A DNA stretch of 31,293 bases from Leptodontidium sp. MPI-SDFR-AT-0119 (taxonomy: Eukaryota; Ascomycota; Leotiomycetes; Helotiales; Leptodontidiaceae), in assembly GCA_020726505.1 (NCBI GenBank), contig JAHLEZ010000057.1, forward strand, positions 1-31,293, in the 5' to 3' direction. Made by a program: the position numbers and the translations under genes. Numbering within the stretch: position 1 is the first letter of the stretch; every line of letters begins with the position of its first letter. The notes beneath the pieces were generated by a model. The model had not been told where the DNA came from, searched no databases, and saw only the letters and a list, made by a program, of their open reading frames with translations. Positions 1 through 12,152 of the stretch are shown one piece after another.

Positions 1-1
1 T

Positions 2-2354
2 CGAAATAGGCTTCGAACAGCGCTTGAAATCGAGCATATGGCGATATTCTTCCGCACAAATGCATATTTCCAGATCAAATCTAACGAAGAGATGACCGAA
101 CCTAGTAGCGATGAATTTCAAGCTTTAGAGAAACTAGAAGAAGAAGGTTACGAAAATGCCAAGAGGAAAAGACAGGAAATTCTCCAAGAAGTATGTCGTA
201 TCCCTTCAGGTTAAGAGGTGTCGAATGTCCCCAGTGGTTTTGTGACTTTTGTCTCTCTCCAAAAAGACGCCCGTGGTTATGCATTCTCGAAGAGTCATGC
301 CTCAATCGACTTTGCTAATTATAACGCTAGATATTCGGAAAGGCAGACAAACTTATGAAGAAGGTATCCAGAAAAGCGGCGACACAATCTTTTGTCCAAA
401 TTCCAGAATTCCCTACGGAACCGGCAATGGGTGGCATTGAAAGTCGCAGGATTTTAGAGAAGCTAGATGCGTTAGCCGCTGCACTCGACGCCCAAGCCAA
501 CATACTGGACGAGTGGAGAGAAACAACTATTCAATTTCTCCTTCGGCCTCTTGTGGATGAGGATGAGGGCATCGAGATAACTGGAGATGAGTATGAGGAA
601 TCGACTAAAACGCAGGATGAAGTCATGGTATACGTCTTTTCTTTGAGAGCGATCATTGGTGATCGACACGACGCTCTCACGGCTCAAACGAACGATCTCG
701 TGAAACACGATGTCAAGGTTGCCCTCCGACTTGCCAAGGACGGTGAGGGTGCATGCCCTGAGAAGACTATTGAGCTTTTGGGGATTCGTCAGCAGGTGAA
801 ACCAACCAAAGAAATGGGCTCCATCCGAGGAACTATTTCAGAACTCCGAGGTCTTGCGACGTCCTTGAGGCCAGATGCCGAGAGAGGCAGCACTAGAGCA
901 CAAAACGAATTGGCAATCGTGGACAAGCAGTTGAAGGAAGTCCAGAAGCAACTCACTCGGCAAACAAAAGCTGTGACTGCATTGGAGAAGGAGATTGAGC
1001 TTCTCACCAGGCTGATGAATGCCAGACTGGAATACTACAGGCAGCTTCAGCAGGTCTCTGACATGGTTGCTCCATATGAAGGCCCAAATAACGAAAGAAC
1101 GCTCGCTAAGTTCCTTCACGAAGAGGAAAACCTTACCCGCAAGATTGCATCGGCCAAGGCTAAAAGGAGATACTTGGACCACCTAAGAATGGAGGCAACA
1201 AATCCACACGATCAGAGAATCTGTGTTATATGTAGAGAGTCCTTCGAGGTTGGAGCACTTACAGTTTGTGGCCACCAATACTGCAAGGACTGTATTCGAA
1301 TGTGGTGGAATTGTAAGTTAATAATCAGACAGCCTTGGGCGAGATCACAGCTGACCATCTTCTAGCACATCACAACTGTCCTGTATGCAAGCGGAAACTC
1401 TCTCAATCCGACATGCATCAGATAACTTACAAGCCACAAGAGCTTTCCATCGAAACCGAAGATGCTCACGACATGAACCAAGAGCGAACCTCATCATCAT
1501 CATCATCGAATAGAAAGTCGGCAATCTATGCAGAAATTAGCAAAAGTAAACTAGCTGAGATCAAGAATACAGAATTGGATGGCCCATCATTCACGACAAA
1601 AGTTGACACACTAGCCCGTCATTTGATCTGGCTTCGCGAATCAGATCCTGGAGCCAAGTCTATCATTTACTCCCAATTTAAGGATTTCCTAGACGTCCTA
1701 GCACAAGCTTTCACCAAATTCAGAATCGGTTTCACGTCCATTGACAAGCCGAATGGTATAGAGAAATTTAAACAAGATCCGGGCATTGAATGTTTCCTCC
1801 TACATGCCAGAGCCCACAGTTCCGGCCTCAATCTCGTCAACGCCAATCATGTTTTCCTCTGTGAGCCTTTGCTCAACACCGCTCTCGAACTCCAGGCAGT
1901 GGCACGGGTTGACCGAATCGGCCAACTACAGGAAACAAGCGTTTGGCTATACCTTATTTCCGGTACGGTCGAGGAATCAATCCACCAACTTTCCGTGAAG
2001 CGTCGCATGGAACATATAGGTAAGCATCTCGCGAACGACAAAGGTAAGGGGAAAGAAAAAGAAGCCTCAATCGCGGAGCTTCTAGACAGTAATCTCGAAG
2101 AAGCGAATTCCATGGAACTCCAACAGGCTTCGCTTGCGGGCTTACTAGCGAAGGGTGGAAAAGGAGGTGAGATGATCATGAAAGAGGATTTGTGGGATTG
2201 TCTATTTGGGGGAGCGGGGAAGCGGGCGAGCAAGGATGGGGAGGTTAGGAGGACGTTGCAGGGTTCTGATTTGAGGTTCGGTGTGGAGGTTGGGAGGGAG
2301 TTGAGGGCTGAAGCTGCAGAGGAGAGGATGGTTACTGCTGGAGGGTCGGGATGA
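2..2354 (+). CDS. SNF2-family helicase with RING E3 ligase domain (SHPRH/IRC20-like), 3' part
   Basis: This is a partial gene whose 5' end lies outside the window. I read three exons, 2-190, 331-1312 and 1366-2354, which give about 719 residues. The first exon carries the EHMAIFFRTNAYFQIKSNEE stretch typical of SHPRH-type proteins. A complete C3HC4 RING follows at about residues 361-398 (CVIC, CGH, YCKDC, CPVC), split by the second intron. Helicase lobe 2 comes next: IIYSQF near 489, the motif V region HARAHSSGLN near 537 and motif VI QAVARVDRIGQ near 567. Between exon 1 and the RING is a long helical region. A RING set between the two helicase lobes is the layout of yeast Irc20 and human SHPRH, nuclear ATP-dependent chromatin remodellers that act as ubiquitin ligases in DNA repair. 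The ATPase lobe 1 is not in the window. The family call is firm; the choice between Irc20 and SHPRH orthology is inference. Confidence 0.9.
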
Positions 2355-4354
2355 CGGGATGACTGTATATGATACGCAAGAATCTATGATACACAATAAT
2401 TCCGGGGCTAGGATAAATGGGTGCAGCGAGAGGGCGGAGTATACAATTAATCGATAGAATGTATGATAATACGCACCGTATAAATGCTTTCCACCCAGCT
2501 TGAAAGTTCATGTGGTAGACCACTTCTGCGAGACCTCGTGCAGCCTGCGTAAGACCGGACTTCTCTCTATTGACGGGAAACTGCCGATTTTTGGCACAGG
2601 CCACCGCCAAAAAATCGACCTTTATAGAATAATAAAATCGCAAAGTCTTTACAACGACAAAAACCTTTTGCTCAATAATAAAATTGTAAGCTTATATAAA
2701 TCATAAGATAAACGACCTGTCTTTATATGAAAATAAAAATAATTTTCGTCGCGGAGATATTACAGTGGAGGTGCTCCTGAGCGCGTGCCACAAATCGGCA
2801 ACTTCCCAGCCACACGAAGAGTCTATCCATGATAGGTGAACTACTAAGCCAAAACTCTAAAGGTTAAAATCATACGAGAAGTTAGAAGGCCAATGTCTAA
2901 ACGAAAAGGAATACATAGACCTGACAGATGGAGCTTGATAAGCCCAGAACATAAATGGGGGGAGTTATCTCCGCCGGTGTTAAAGCTTTCGTTGCAGTGT
3001 CCACTCCACATCGATGATGACCTTGCACCTGAATGTTTGTTTGGATCAACTAATACACACCCATGCATAAATTTATCAATTGCACAAAAGGAAGTGAGCT
3101 TTCTCACTCCCAGTCGTGTCCTTTTCCAGGCGGTTGTCTTGAAATGTTTTCGTGACTTTGAATAGGCCTTAGATAAGTAGTGGAGGTAGCAAATAAGGTC
3201 GAGGCCTGGTTTTCACTTCACCAGAAATGAATTCGGCCCGCCTCGTTCGTAAACAATCGCCGAAAAATCGACATTTATCGAATTCTATTCCGATCTTTCC
3301 TTTCCCCTTCATCTTCATCCTCGCTCTCGCTCTCGCCGTTAAACAAGCCGCCTTACATACACCTTATCTAATCCCACTCACTCATCACGGCGGTATCCAA
3401 ATCCCGTTCCCGACTTGACCCCGCGCTCGCTACTGTAAGAACCTTGACTCGATTTGATTACTGTACAAAGGGAAGGGAGATTTGACCCCACAGGTAAACT
3501 GTACGAAATATGTCAATGTCGATGTGGCTTTCGTGGCTGAGGCCGCAGATCTATCCTCCGACTATTCCCTCATTCTCCCATCCACTCTACGGAGGACTTC
3601 GCAAGAAGCATAACAAACAAACAATGACGTATATAGTGCAAAACTCAACACTGACCACTCGCCAAGGAAAACACACTAGATCAAGCCATCCCGGAATTTC
3701 TCCCGCTTATGATTAACCCTATACAGTATAGCTCACTCTCGGTTAGTCAAAGTTTAAATCTTCCGAGGGTTCTGGGCTGGCGATGATGTCAGTTCGCGCT
3801 GTGCTGTGTTCTGACCTGACCAGTGATAGGCATGCATTCTTGGGATGGAGATTTGATGGGTGGGCGGGATTTGATGCAGAAGAGAAGAGATCGGGACTTG
3901 GACTCAAAGACCTGATTTGGTCGAGGATGCAAGGTAGGGTAGGGCAGGGTAGGGAAAGTCAACAAGGTTCGAAGGCATGGTGCGCAATAAGCGGGTGGGC
4001 GTGTTCGTTCGTTCATTTTCCTTATGTAGAGTGACACCCGAGACGTCCCTCCTTCCTTCCTCGTTTCTCGAAGCTCTCTCTGTCTCTGGTTCTCTGATAA
4101 CTCTGTCTGATAACTTGCATCTTTTATTTGAAGCTCCTGGTACAGCACTTTATTTATTTATTATTTTCGAGTGAGTGTTTCTAGGAAAGGAAAGGAACTC
4201 TCTTCTCCTTCCTTGCATTTATTATCCTCCTTCCTCCTCACCATACTTTGAGTGTCGCTTCACCTCACTCCCCATCCCGCGACGTCAACAAACACGACTT
4301 TGCTCCCTCCCTCACACAACCACTCACCAACAACACCACCGAAACACCATTACC
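2355..4354. other. intergenic region and 5' leader of the Frag1/DRAM/Sfk1 gene
   Basis: I see no supportable gene in these 2 kb. The short open frames are brief and show no recognisable protein. About 2620-2750 is clearly AT-rich. The last 165 bases, from about 4189, are pyrimidine-rich (CTTCC, CTCC and CAC runs), as expected of a fungal transcript leader. They end in the start context ACCATTACCATG. The region probably holds the 3' UTR of the helicase gene and the promoter of the next gene. Confidence 0.6.
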
Positions 4355-5345
4355 ATGTGGGGAGTATCATACTGGGTATTCCCCGTCATCTCTGGGCTCT
4401 GCTGGCTGGGCATGTTAATGGGCCTGCTCATCCACTGGACCTCAACCGGAAAACCACACTACCCATCCATGGACGCCTCTCAAACCATAGCCTACATATC
4501 CGACGTCGGGGCACAATCCCTCAAACCGCTCTTCATCGCCGGGTCCTGCGTGACGACCGTCTTCCTGGATTTGTCATTCCTGTCTGAGCGGTGGCTACGG
4601 CACCGTGGACGGTTGGCGAGGAACCAGACGCTGACGGAGAAGGTGCTGTCGTGGCTGTCGATGGTGTTTGCGCTGATCGGGACGGCGGGACTGATTCTTT
4701 TGAGTATCTTTGATACTCTGAGGCATCCGAAATTGCATGATGTTTTCTTGTTGTTGTTTATCGCTGGTTACGTCATATCCGCCGTGTTTATTTGCACAGA
4801 ATACCAACGGTTGGGGATAAGTAAGTTTTATTCCTGGTCCTTTTGATTACGGTATTTTTCTTTAGATCTGGAACTTCATGCTGATAATACTCCACCCTTG
4901 AATAGAATACCGCGAGCACCGCGTCCTCCGCGCCTCTTTCTGGATCAAACTCACCTTTATCCTCCTGGAAGTCGTGTTAGCAATCGCCTTCGGGACATGC
5001 AATTTCAAAGACAAGTACAACGCCGCCGCGGTACTCGAGTGGACCATCGCGTTCATCTTCACGTTCTACGTCTTCTCTTTCTTCATCGATTTGCTGCCTG
5101 CTGTGAAGACGAAGCATGTCGGAAGGAAGTTTGGTGGCGGGGGTGACGAGACCCAGATGCAGATGGAGCAGAATGATGAGGCTAGTCGTGAGGAGGGCGT
5201 CCGGAGTGGGTATTATAATGCGAATGGGAGTGGAGCGGGAAGGGTGACAGCGGAGAGTCAAAGGACGCTCGGCGGGAATGATGTTAGGGTTGTTAATGGG
5301 GTTAAGTATGAGAATGGGGCTGTGCCGGTTGCGAGTAATTTCTAA
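4355..5345 (+). CDS. Frag1/DRAM/Sfk1 family multi-pass membrane protein
   Basis: Two exons, 4355-4820 and 4906-5345, joined at phase 1 across an 85-nt intron, give 301 residues. The alternative acceptor at 4865 gives the wrong frame. About six hydrophobic helices are visible, near residues 5-27, 57-75, 97-119, 128-148, 168-186 and 199-220. They are followed by a hydrophilic Gly/Asn/Glu-rich tail of about 80 residues that should be cytosolic. The short motif AYISDVGAQSLKPLF after helix 1 and LEWTIAFIFTFYVFSFFIDL at the last helix are typical of this family. Members include yeast Sfk1, which helps localise PI 4-kinase Stt4 and affects plasma-membrane lipid asymmetry, and animal DRAM proteins of lysosomes. 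A fungal plasma-membrane location is likely. The start is the first ATG in this frame and sits in a good context. The frame stays open upstream without an ATG. Confidence 0.9.
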
Positions 5346-6297
5346 TCAAGGGTATGCCTGGTTTGTGGGAGGCGGTTGGGAAGGAAGTTGTAATGAACTG
5401 AAAAGAAGATGAAGTAGATGAGATGACACGATTGTACATACGACGACGAGGTTGGTGGGCTTAGTCAGCTTTGGCGTTTGGGAACAGCATTTTGCATTTC
5501 GTCGTTACGAAGCATGAAGAAGGAGATTGTACAGACAGGCATCCTTGTTGATAAGAAGACGAAAATCGTTAATACCATCGTATCGTGAGTTTTACATGTG
5601 TGTATCAACTTTGTGCGGTACTCTGTCTTGCTCAGTGCGGTCAGTTAATATGGGTACCCAGGGACGACTAGTCAATGTCCCAAGAAGACTTTAGACATTA
5701 CGGACTGCCGAATGTCTGAATATACGTGTTGACATTTACTATCCGATGGCACTTCTGACAATATTGGACATTGAAGTGTATCAAATATTTGATAAGCAAG
5801 AAGGGTGATGAATAGGCACTGCAGCGTTCCTGCCGCTACTTCAAATGAGCCTCATTTGCCGCCTCCAATAATTAATAACAACACCACTTGGAAAGTTAGT
5901 TCACTCAATTTCACACCCCCATCACGCTTTCGGAATCGTATATACATTAGGTTATTAGTGCGTCAACATTTCGTACCAATATATACAAGCATGTATTGTA
6001 GAACTTGACTCGTACAACGACAATCGCATTGCAATCAAAAATCAGACCAATCCCTTCCCCTCATTTATTACATGTCCCCTTTCCATTCCATCCCACTCCG
6101 AACCAGAAAGCCCGTAGGCTGCTTGTCAAATTACTATCCATTCCCCATCCATCCATCCATCCATCCATCCAGACCGACCCAGAAAGTTAAAACTCCCCCC
6201 ACCCCCAACGCTAGAATCGAAGTGCCGAAAACCCAAAGAAGCATTGCAAATACATTTTCTGTTGCATCGCTGTTACTATCCCAGATGTATGGCCCCC
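5346..6297. other. convergent intergenic region between the Sfk1-family gene and EIS1
   Basis: The genes on either side converge here, so this should hold both 3' UTRs. No credible gene is present. The only distinct feature is the ATCC tetranucleotide run at 6147-6170. Confidence 0.6.
6147..6170. repeat. (ATCC)6 microsatellite
   Basis: Six uninterrupted ATCC units lie about 130 bases past the stop codon of EIS1, probably in its 3' UTR. It is a simple repeat and likely length-polymorphic between strains. Confidence 0.9.
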
Positions 6298-9112
6298 TCA
6301 AATGTTTTCAGTGAATTTTGCAGTTCTTGCTGGACTGGTGCTCTTCTCGGCTGGGAAGGTAGGCGGTGGTGCGAGGTCCTCGTCGAAGTTATCTCTCGCC
6401 TCCTGGAACTCATCATCGTCTTCGTGTCCCATGCTACTGACTGTGCTGATCTTGCTTATGGGCCTGCCTCTCTCTTCGGTCTCGGCTCCAGATGCGGTAG
6501 CCTTGGTCGGCTCGGCTGTCTGGACGGGCTCAGTTGATGCTACTGCCTCACTGGGTTTAACTGGCTCAGGTGCTGTGACAGTTCTGTGCTCAGAATAGAG
6601 ATCGGATTCGGTATCCGAATCAGCTTCGAGGTCGGGATCGGATTCAACAGTAGTAGGGGATTTGGCGAGTGTCTCCATGCCATAGTGGTCAACAGATGGC
6701 TCAGCAGTGCTTGTGGATGCTGGAATAGTGGAATATGTGCCGGCGGTTGCAACATCTCGAACAGAAGAGCTCTTTGCACCAAGAGAGGTTGTGCTATTGT
6801 TGACACTGGCTCCAGTTAAGGCGGCACCACCAACGAATCCACTTCCGGCACTGTTCTCTTTCTCCAAACCAGGAGACTTCTGACCCTTGCTCATGCGGCG
6901 AGAGAATTTGGTCTTGAGCCAACTCTTGACCTTGCTATCCTTGGGAGATCCGCCTGGAGAAGCTGACATAGGCGTAACCTCATCTCCATTTGCAGCAGCC
7001 ACAGTCTCGCGCATACGCAGACTAGCTTGATCCTCCATCGAAGTACGAATTGGTGTTGGAACAGCAGATTCGCGCCGCTCGGCGATCGTGGGTTCCTCCC
7101 TATTTTCAGGAGCTGGTACGCTTGGCTTTTCAGTGGTCTCAGTGACCGCAGCTGTTCCGCCGACTGCAGCACCACTTCCAGCACCTGCCCCCTTCTTAAA
7201 ACTAGGTAGAATACTTCCGATACCACCCCCATCGGCCTTCAAAGACTTCCGTTTCTCTTTCGCAGCAAGTTTTTCGTCTTGTCTCTCGATCTTCTTCTCC
7301 TCTTTATCTTGCTCTGTCTCGAGTTAGAACACATCTCGCATTCGAATGAAAGAACTTACGTCTCAGCTTTTTGTCAATCTCTTTCTGCTCCTTCTCTCGA
7401 GCCTTCTTCTCGGCCGCTTTTCGTTGCTGTGTCTCCTGCTCTGCCTTAAGAGCTGCTTGCCTCTCTCGCTCTGCTTCTGCCTTCTCGTTAATCTCATCAA
7501 GAACTGGCTGGACATTTCGAGCCGCGACAAGGTTAATTTCGCTCTGGTTGATGAACTTTCCACCACCAATGTGAACCTTGCCGTGGTTCTCCATTCGGGT
7601 ATCACTGTTGGCCTGAGCAGCTGCATGTGCTTTGACTTCCCATTCATTCAAAAGAGATGGTGCAATTTTACCCGTATCGGCAAAGACCTTCTCATCCATA
7701 CCATGCAAACTCTTTGTGACATTGCGTTGAGCGGCAGCAATCAAATTTTCTCGGTCCTGCTGCCTCTTCTTTGCGTCGACTTGAGATAAATTGGATGAGA
7801 ATTGCGACATCTGGGCTCGGATTTTGTTGGACTGCTCCTGGTCGTCATCAAACGTTCCCAAACTGGAAGCACGGTTTCGATTTCTTCCTCGAAGCGAAAG
7901 CCTAGAATGAGGAGCTGAGGTGTTGCTGGAATAGTAGTCGCGGTACTCGCGATTTTGGGCCTGCTCGTCATGAAGCTTGGCAAGTCTTTCCTGGGCCAAT
8001 TTTTGAGCCGCCTCTTGCAAGTTGTTGAAGCGCATTGGTTGCGCTGCTTCGTCTGTAGAGTCAAGAGAGGAATTTCGTCGATGAGCAGCAGCAGCTCCAC
8101 TTTGCGCATGGGTGGCAGCATCAATTTGCTTCTGTTGGTATTGATACATTGACTGAGCCATAGCAACCGCAGATGCTCTTAGAGTATCTTGTCTATTCTT
8201 CTCGTCGACTTCGGGCTGGACTGGAGGAGCAGCAGTGTACATCTCCCGAGCCATGGTGGTATATGGAACAGCTCCAGCCTCGGGGATGTCACTCCGTCTG
8301 CTGGATCTAGAAGCTGAAGTTGCAGCTTTCAAGGCATTGGCAGCCGCATTCGACTCGTCTGGGTATGTATCAGGTTGTGGAGAAATATTTGGGATAGATT
8401 GCGCCCTCTTTCTGCTTGAAGCCATTGCTCCAGTCGCTGCAAGAAGAGACCCCTTGAGACCTGTGTCTGTATGGCCATAGTCGAGTTGAGGCGACAGCCC
8501 ACCCTGACGATGGCTCGCCATAGCTTGAGTCGCAGCAGAGTTTCCCCATGCTGACTTTGCTTCTGGCTTCCAGATTTCAACCTTCCCTCCATCCCTGTGT
8601 GCCAGAAGAGCTGCCTTTGCGCCATGCGCACTTGCTTCGGGTTGCCAGAGAGGGGCCATCTTGTAATCGTGGGCCTGCATCGCAGCAGCAGATGCTGAGG
8701 CCGAAGGATCTGGCCTCCAATGTTCGAATGACTTCTGGTTGGCCCATCCTAAACTCGCGGCAGCTCCGGCAGCAGAGGAGTCGTTCTTCTTCAGCCCGGT
8801 GGAGGGATAACTGGGAAGGTCCTGGGGATTTGCATATTTGAGAGACGCTGCCGCACCTGCAACAGTCAGCAATTGCTCCAGCCCGTACATTCCGAAGATT
8901 GCGACAAGATACTTACCAGCAGAAGACAGCTTATTGTCTTTGTCTAGGAACTCTTGCCCGTTCTTCTTGGGGCTGCTGTGGGTGTTGTCGTACTTGGTGA
9001 CATAGAGAGCGGCCAGGGCGGCTTGATCCTCGAGTTTGGTGGAGCTTGTGTGAGACCTGCTCGCATCCTGGATTGGCCCGGTTGGCACTGCAGCAGCCGA
9101 TGTCTGCGCCAT
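6298..9112 (-). CDS. EIS1: Eisosome protein 1 (Eis1)
   Basis: Three exons on the minus strand, 8917-9112, 7360-8856 and 6298-7313, give about 902 residues. The introns are 60 nt (8857-8916, in frame so it also reads through) and 46 nt (7314-7359). The start is the ATG at 9112 (MAQTSAAAVPTG). The N-terminal third carries repeated Ala-rich blocks around AGAAASLKYA, AGAAASLGWA, FEHWRPDPSASASAAA and LWQPEASAHGAKAALLAH, the signature of fungal Eis1 proteins. The middle is charged, with a Lys/Glu-rich helical stretch (QKAAEKKAREKEQKEIDKKL). The last 300 residues are low-complexity Ser/Thr/Glu-rich. Yeast Eis1 has 843 residues, so the length fits. Eisosomes are Pil1/Lsp1-based furrows under the plasma membrane. 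Eis1 helps eisosome assembly and shows genetic links to sphingolipid and PI(4,5)P2 metabolism. Confidence 0.92.
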
Positions 9113-10202
9113 CACCACGAACGAGCCTTGACTTGGGTGTTTCGTACAGATGACGTTGACGTTAGAAGTTCAAGCTCAACGGAGGAGTAGATATTGAAGC
9201 TTCGTAGTGATTTCCGGAATGTCTGAGAGGAGATGATATGATATGGAATGGAGTTCAACAATCCCAAACTGCAAGCTGCCGGTGTGTTGATTAGGTGGTT
9301 GTGGGGCAATGTCTGAGAGTGAGTGTCTCTGGATAAGGAACTGGAACTATTGCCAGTGTTCACGACAGCTCGAGGAAGAGGCCGATATAGCAATGAGGTA
9401 GAATGCAGTTGAGAGTAAGGGAGGAAGTCGTAGTAATGGGAATAGGTGGTAGAGAGAGTATTGAGGAAGTAGAGGAGTTGTTTGTTTGGTTTGGATGTGG
9501 TGGAATGGCATCACATCACCAGCTACTAAGTAACTCAGCTCTCGACTGGACCCTTTGCGCGGTCTGCGTCCCTACGTCATCATCGACTAACAGCGCTGCA
9601 CCGCACCGCACTGCAATACATACTAACAACACCCGATGCTGCCCAGACCAGACCAGACCAGACCAGCCGAACGGAGCATTGCCGCGGTCAATCCTAACAA
9701 TGGAGGGAGTGGAAGCGACCATGTAAACATCTTGGTGCGGGTGCGGTAATTATGAGCTGCATCAACCATCGATCATCAATAAGTATGTCTGCATAAATAT
9801 AAAACTTAAGCTGCAAAATAAACAACTGAATAAATCTTTGTTGAACTTGCCTCCCACCCGTTCGTTTACTCCACATCCACATCCCCATCTGATTGATCCG
9901 TTCATGATCTGCACCAGGATCTTGACCCCCTTCGCTTCAGACCTTCACGTCTCACTTCCCTGTTTCGTCTCATTTCGCTGACGACCCCGATCGATGCATC
10001 AATGCATCTATGAATCTTCCCCAGCTCTTCCACATCGGGGAGAATCCTTGAAGTCAATATCCTTGTTTGCTCTTGGCCGTCGGTAATCAACAAATCTTGT
10101 TTTCTTGAGTTGGTAGCGTGCCGTCTCGTCAGTTGTGAATCGTGACACGATTTACCTCACTCACCTCTCCCTATACACAGACCCAAACCTACCTAGCTAG
10201 CC
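9113..10202. promoter_or_regulatory. divergent promoter region, EIS1 and tyrosine phosphatase
   Basis: These 1.09 kb separate two genes transcribed away from each other and so must hold both promoters. No further coding sequence is convincing. A CCAGA pentanucleotide run lies at 9643-9666. Just before the phosphatase ATG the sequence reads CTACCTAGCTAGCC, a CCTAG-rich motif of a type also found at 26546. No TATA box or operator can be assigned with confidence. Confidence 0.5.
9643..9666. repeat. (CCAGA)n short tandem repeat
   Basis: Almost five CCAGA units lie in the intergenic region between the two divergent genes. It is a simple repeat with no assigned function. Confidence 0.85.
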
Positions 10203-11532
10203 ATGGTAGATACAAAGACAGATGCTAAGAGTGTACAACGACGCAAGATGAAGGATAAGCCGTTTGAGAATATTCTGAATTTCAGGGATGTGGGGAAGAC
10301 CATCAATGAGTTTACGGGAGAGAAGTACTATTTCACTTGATACATAACTATACACTCATAGTCGGAATTGAGCTGACTGTCATGCCACCCAGACTTGTTG
10401 CTGAGGGCAAGATCTTCCGGTCAGCTAGACCAGGTAGTGCTCTTTCTTATCTGAGATAATATAATTTGAGCTGATGAGTTGGGCTCAGATGATGCTACCC
10501 TCTCCGACCGAAAGCGTCTGAAGGAAGAATACGGTATCAAAACAATCATGGATCTCCGTACTGTGTATGTTTTCCCCTATTACTATATACTACTGTCTAC
10601 ATCTCTTTCAAATGCAAATCTCTAGCTTCCGTCAACCCTTTCGACCCCTTCCTATTTTCCTCCTAATCAAAAATACCCCTAGAACCGAACATGTAAACCA
10701 AGCCAAGAAGCGCTCCAGCGACCTCAAAATCCCAGCACTTCTACAATCCAACTCGGCGCTCGCAGAACCCGTCAAGGTCCCCGGTATGAAATACCTAGAG
10801 ATAAACGTCAATGGGAAAGGATTCGAGCGGAGTTTATTATGGAGGTTGAAGTTTTGGAGTTTTATGTATGTCTCTTCGTTTTTTTGCAATCCCATCGTCT
10901 CCCCTTTCCCCATCTCTTCACTCCGATCTCCAACGGGCCTCTGTTTGTACTTCTAATCTTCAAATTATATGTCAATTCTATATCCAAGTCTTCATTTGCA
11001 TTTAACATCTGATGTACTGTCCTAACCACCACCCAGCAAACTCATAACCCTAATGCTCTTCGGCTACCGCATGCGCGCCATCTCCATCCTGGGGCGAGAA
11101 GTCATGCTTCCACGCGGCCTAATCGGACTCGGGTACGACAGTCTCGATGCGTGCGGGCCAGAGATCGCCGAATGTTTACTCGCCTTCACCTCCTCTCAAA
11201 CACCGATCCTAATCCACTGCACGCAAGGTAAAGACCGCACAGGTCTCATCGTCGCCTTGCTCCTCCTCATCCTGAAAGTCCCATTGGATGCTATAGGGCA
11301 CGATTACGTGATGAGTGAGAGGGAGCTGGATAGTGAGAAGGAGGCCAGGATGGTGGAGATTAGGAGTATTGGCCTCAGTGAGGAATTTGCGACGTGTCCG
11401 GCTGAGTGGGTTGGGTGTATGGAGAGGCATTTGAGGGAGAGGTATGGGGGGTTGGGAAAGTATTTGAGGGGGATTGGGGTTAGTGAGGAGATGGAGGGGG
11501 AGGTGGTCAAGAATTTGGGGGTGGGTGTTTGA
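10203..11532 (+). CDS. Tyrosine/serine phosphatase, Y_phosphatase3 type
   Basis: Five exons are read: 10203-10324, 10393-10433, 10489-10564, 10683 to about 10869, and 11038-11532, for about 306 residues. The N-terminus has FENILNFRDVG and KIFRSARP, and the middle has GIKTIMDLRT. The catalytic loop HCTQGKDRTG holds the C-x5-R signature, with Cys near residue 203 and Arg near 209. These motifs, in this order, mark the fungal and bacterial Y_phosphatase3 family, which hydrolyses phosphotyrosine or phosphoinositides; the natural substrate here is unknown. There is one problem. The best donor of intron 4 (GTATGT at 10866) does not keep frame with the only sensible acceptor at 11037. A weaker donor four bases on (GTCTCT at 10870) does. 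Exon 4's end is therefore uncertain, or the gene carries a one-base lesion. No signal peptide is seen. Confidence 0.82.
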
Positions 11533-12152
11533 TTCGTGGGGAGTGAGGGGGAGGATGAGGGAGATGGGTTGAAACCCTGGATATATAGAAATATGCGCAG
11601 TCTGCAATGAAGTGCATACCCAGATCCAGATGCAAACCAGGCGCATATCTCCAAATAGCAATTCAATAAATTCTTAGAAATGTACAATAGGCAACAAACT
11701 CCTCGTACTTTCACAACATCAACAACACATAATCCACATGCAGCCTATCGAAACACATGCCTTCAAAATCGATAATCTCAGATATGTGCGAAGTGCAACA
11801 AGCCTCTCTTACCACTGCCTCTCGCCAACAGGATGTCACTAACGTCATACATATCTGAATCAATTCGCTAATATTGGGATTTTTTGGAGGTCGTTAGGAA
11901 TGACGGCCTGGAGTCGATGTGCAACAACACAGAATAGAGAAGAAGCTGTCGAATGGAAGGGTGGGATTGACAGACATATCTGAGATGATTTGAGATATCT
12001 ATTCCTGTCAAGTGACATGTAGCAAACTAGCCATTAGAAGTCTCTAATTGCTATTCAACACGATGTGTCATAATTCAAGGGACAACTGGGAGACAGCCTT
12101 TCCAAATCAACATCTCAATTGTATGTTATCTATCCACCATTCTACCCCTCAC
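11533..12152. other. convergent intergenic region, phosphatase and RCY1
   Basis: This is the 3' side of both neighbours. I see no gene, repeat or RNA in it. Confidence 0.55.

Noticed and set aside
4175..4354. N-terminal extension of the Sfk1-family protein
   Set aside because: The upstream frame has no ATG. The sequence is a pyrimidine-rich leader and the ATG at 4355 begins exactly at the first membrane helix.
8857..8916. Hydrophobic insert (YLVAIFGMYGLEQLL) in Eis1
   Set aside because: It is a 60-nt in-frame intron with a GTAAGT donor, a CTGAC branch site and a CAG acceptor. Its removal gives the repeated AGAAASL block.
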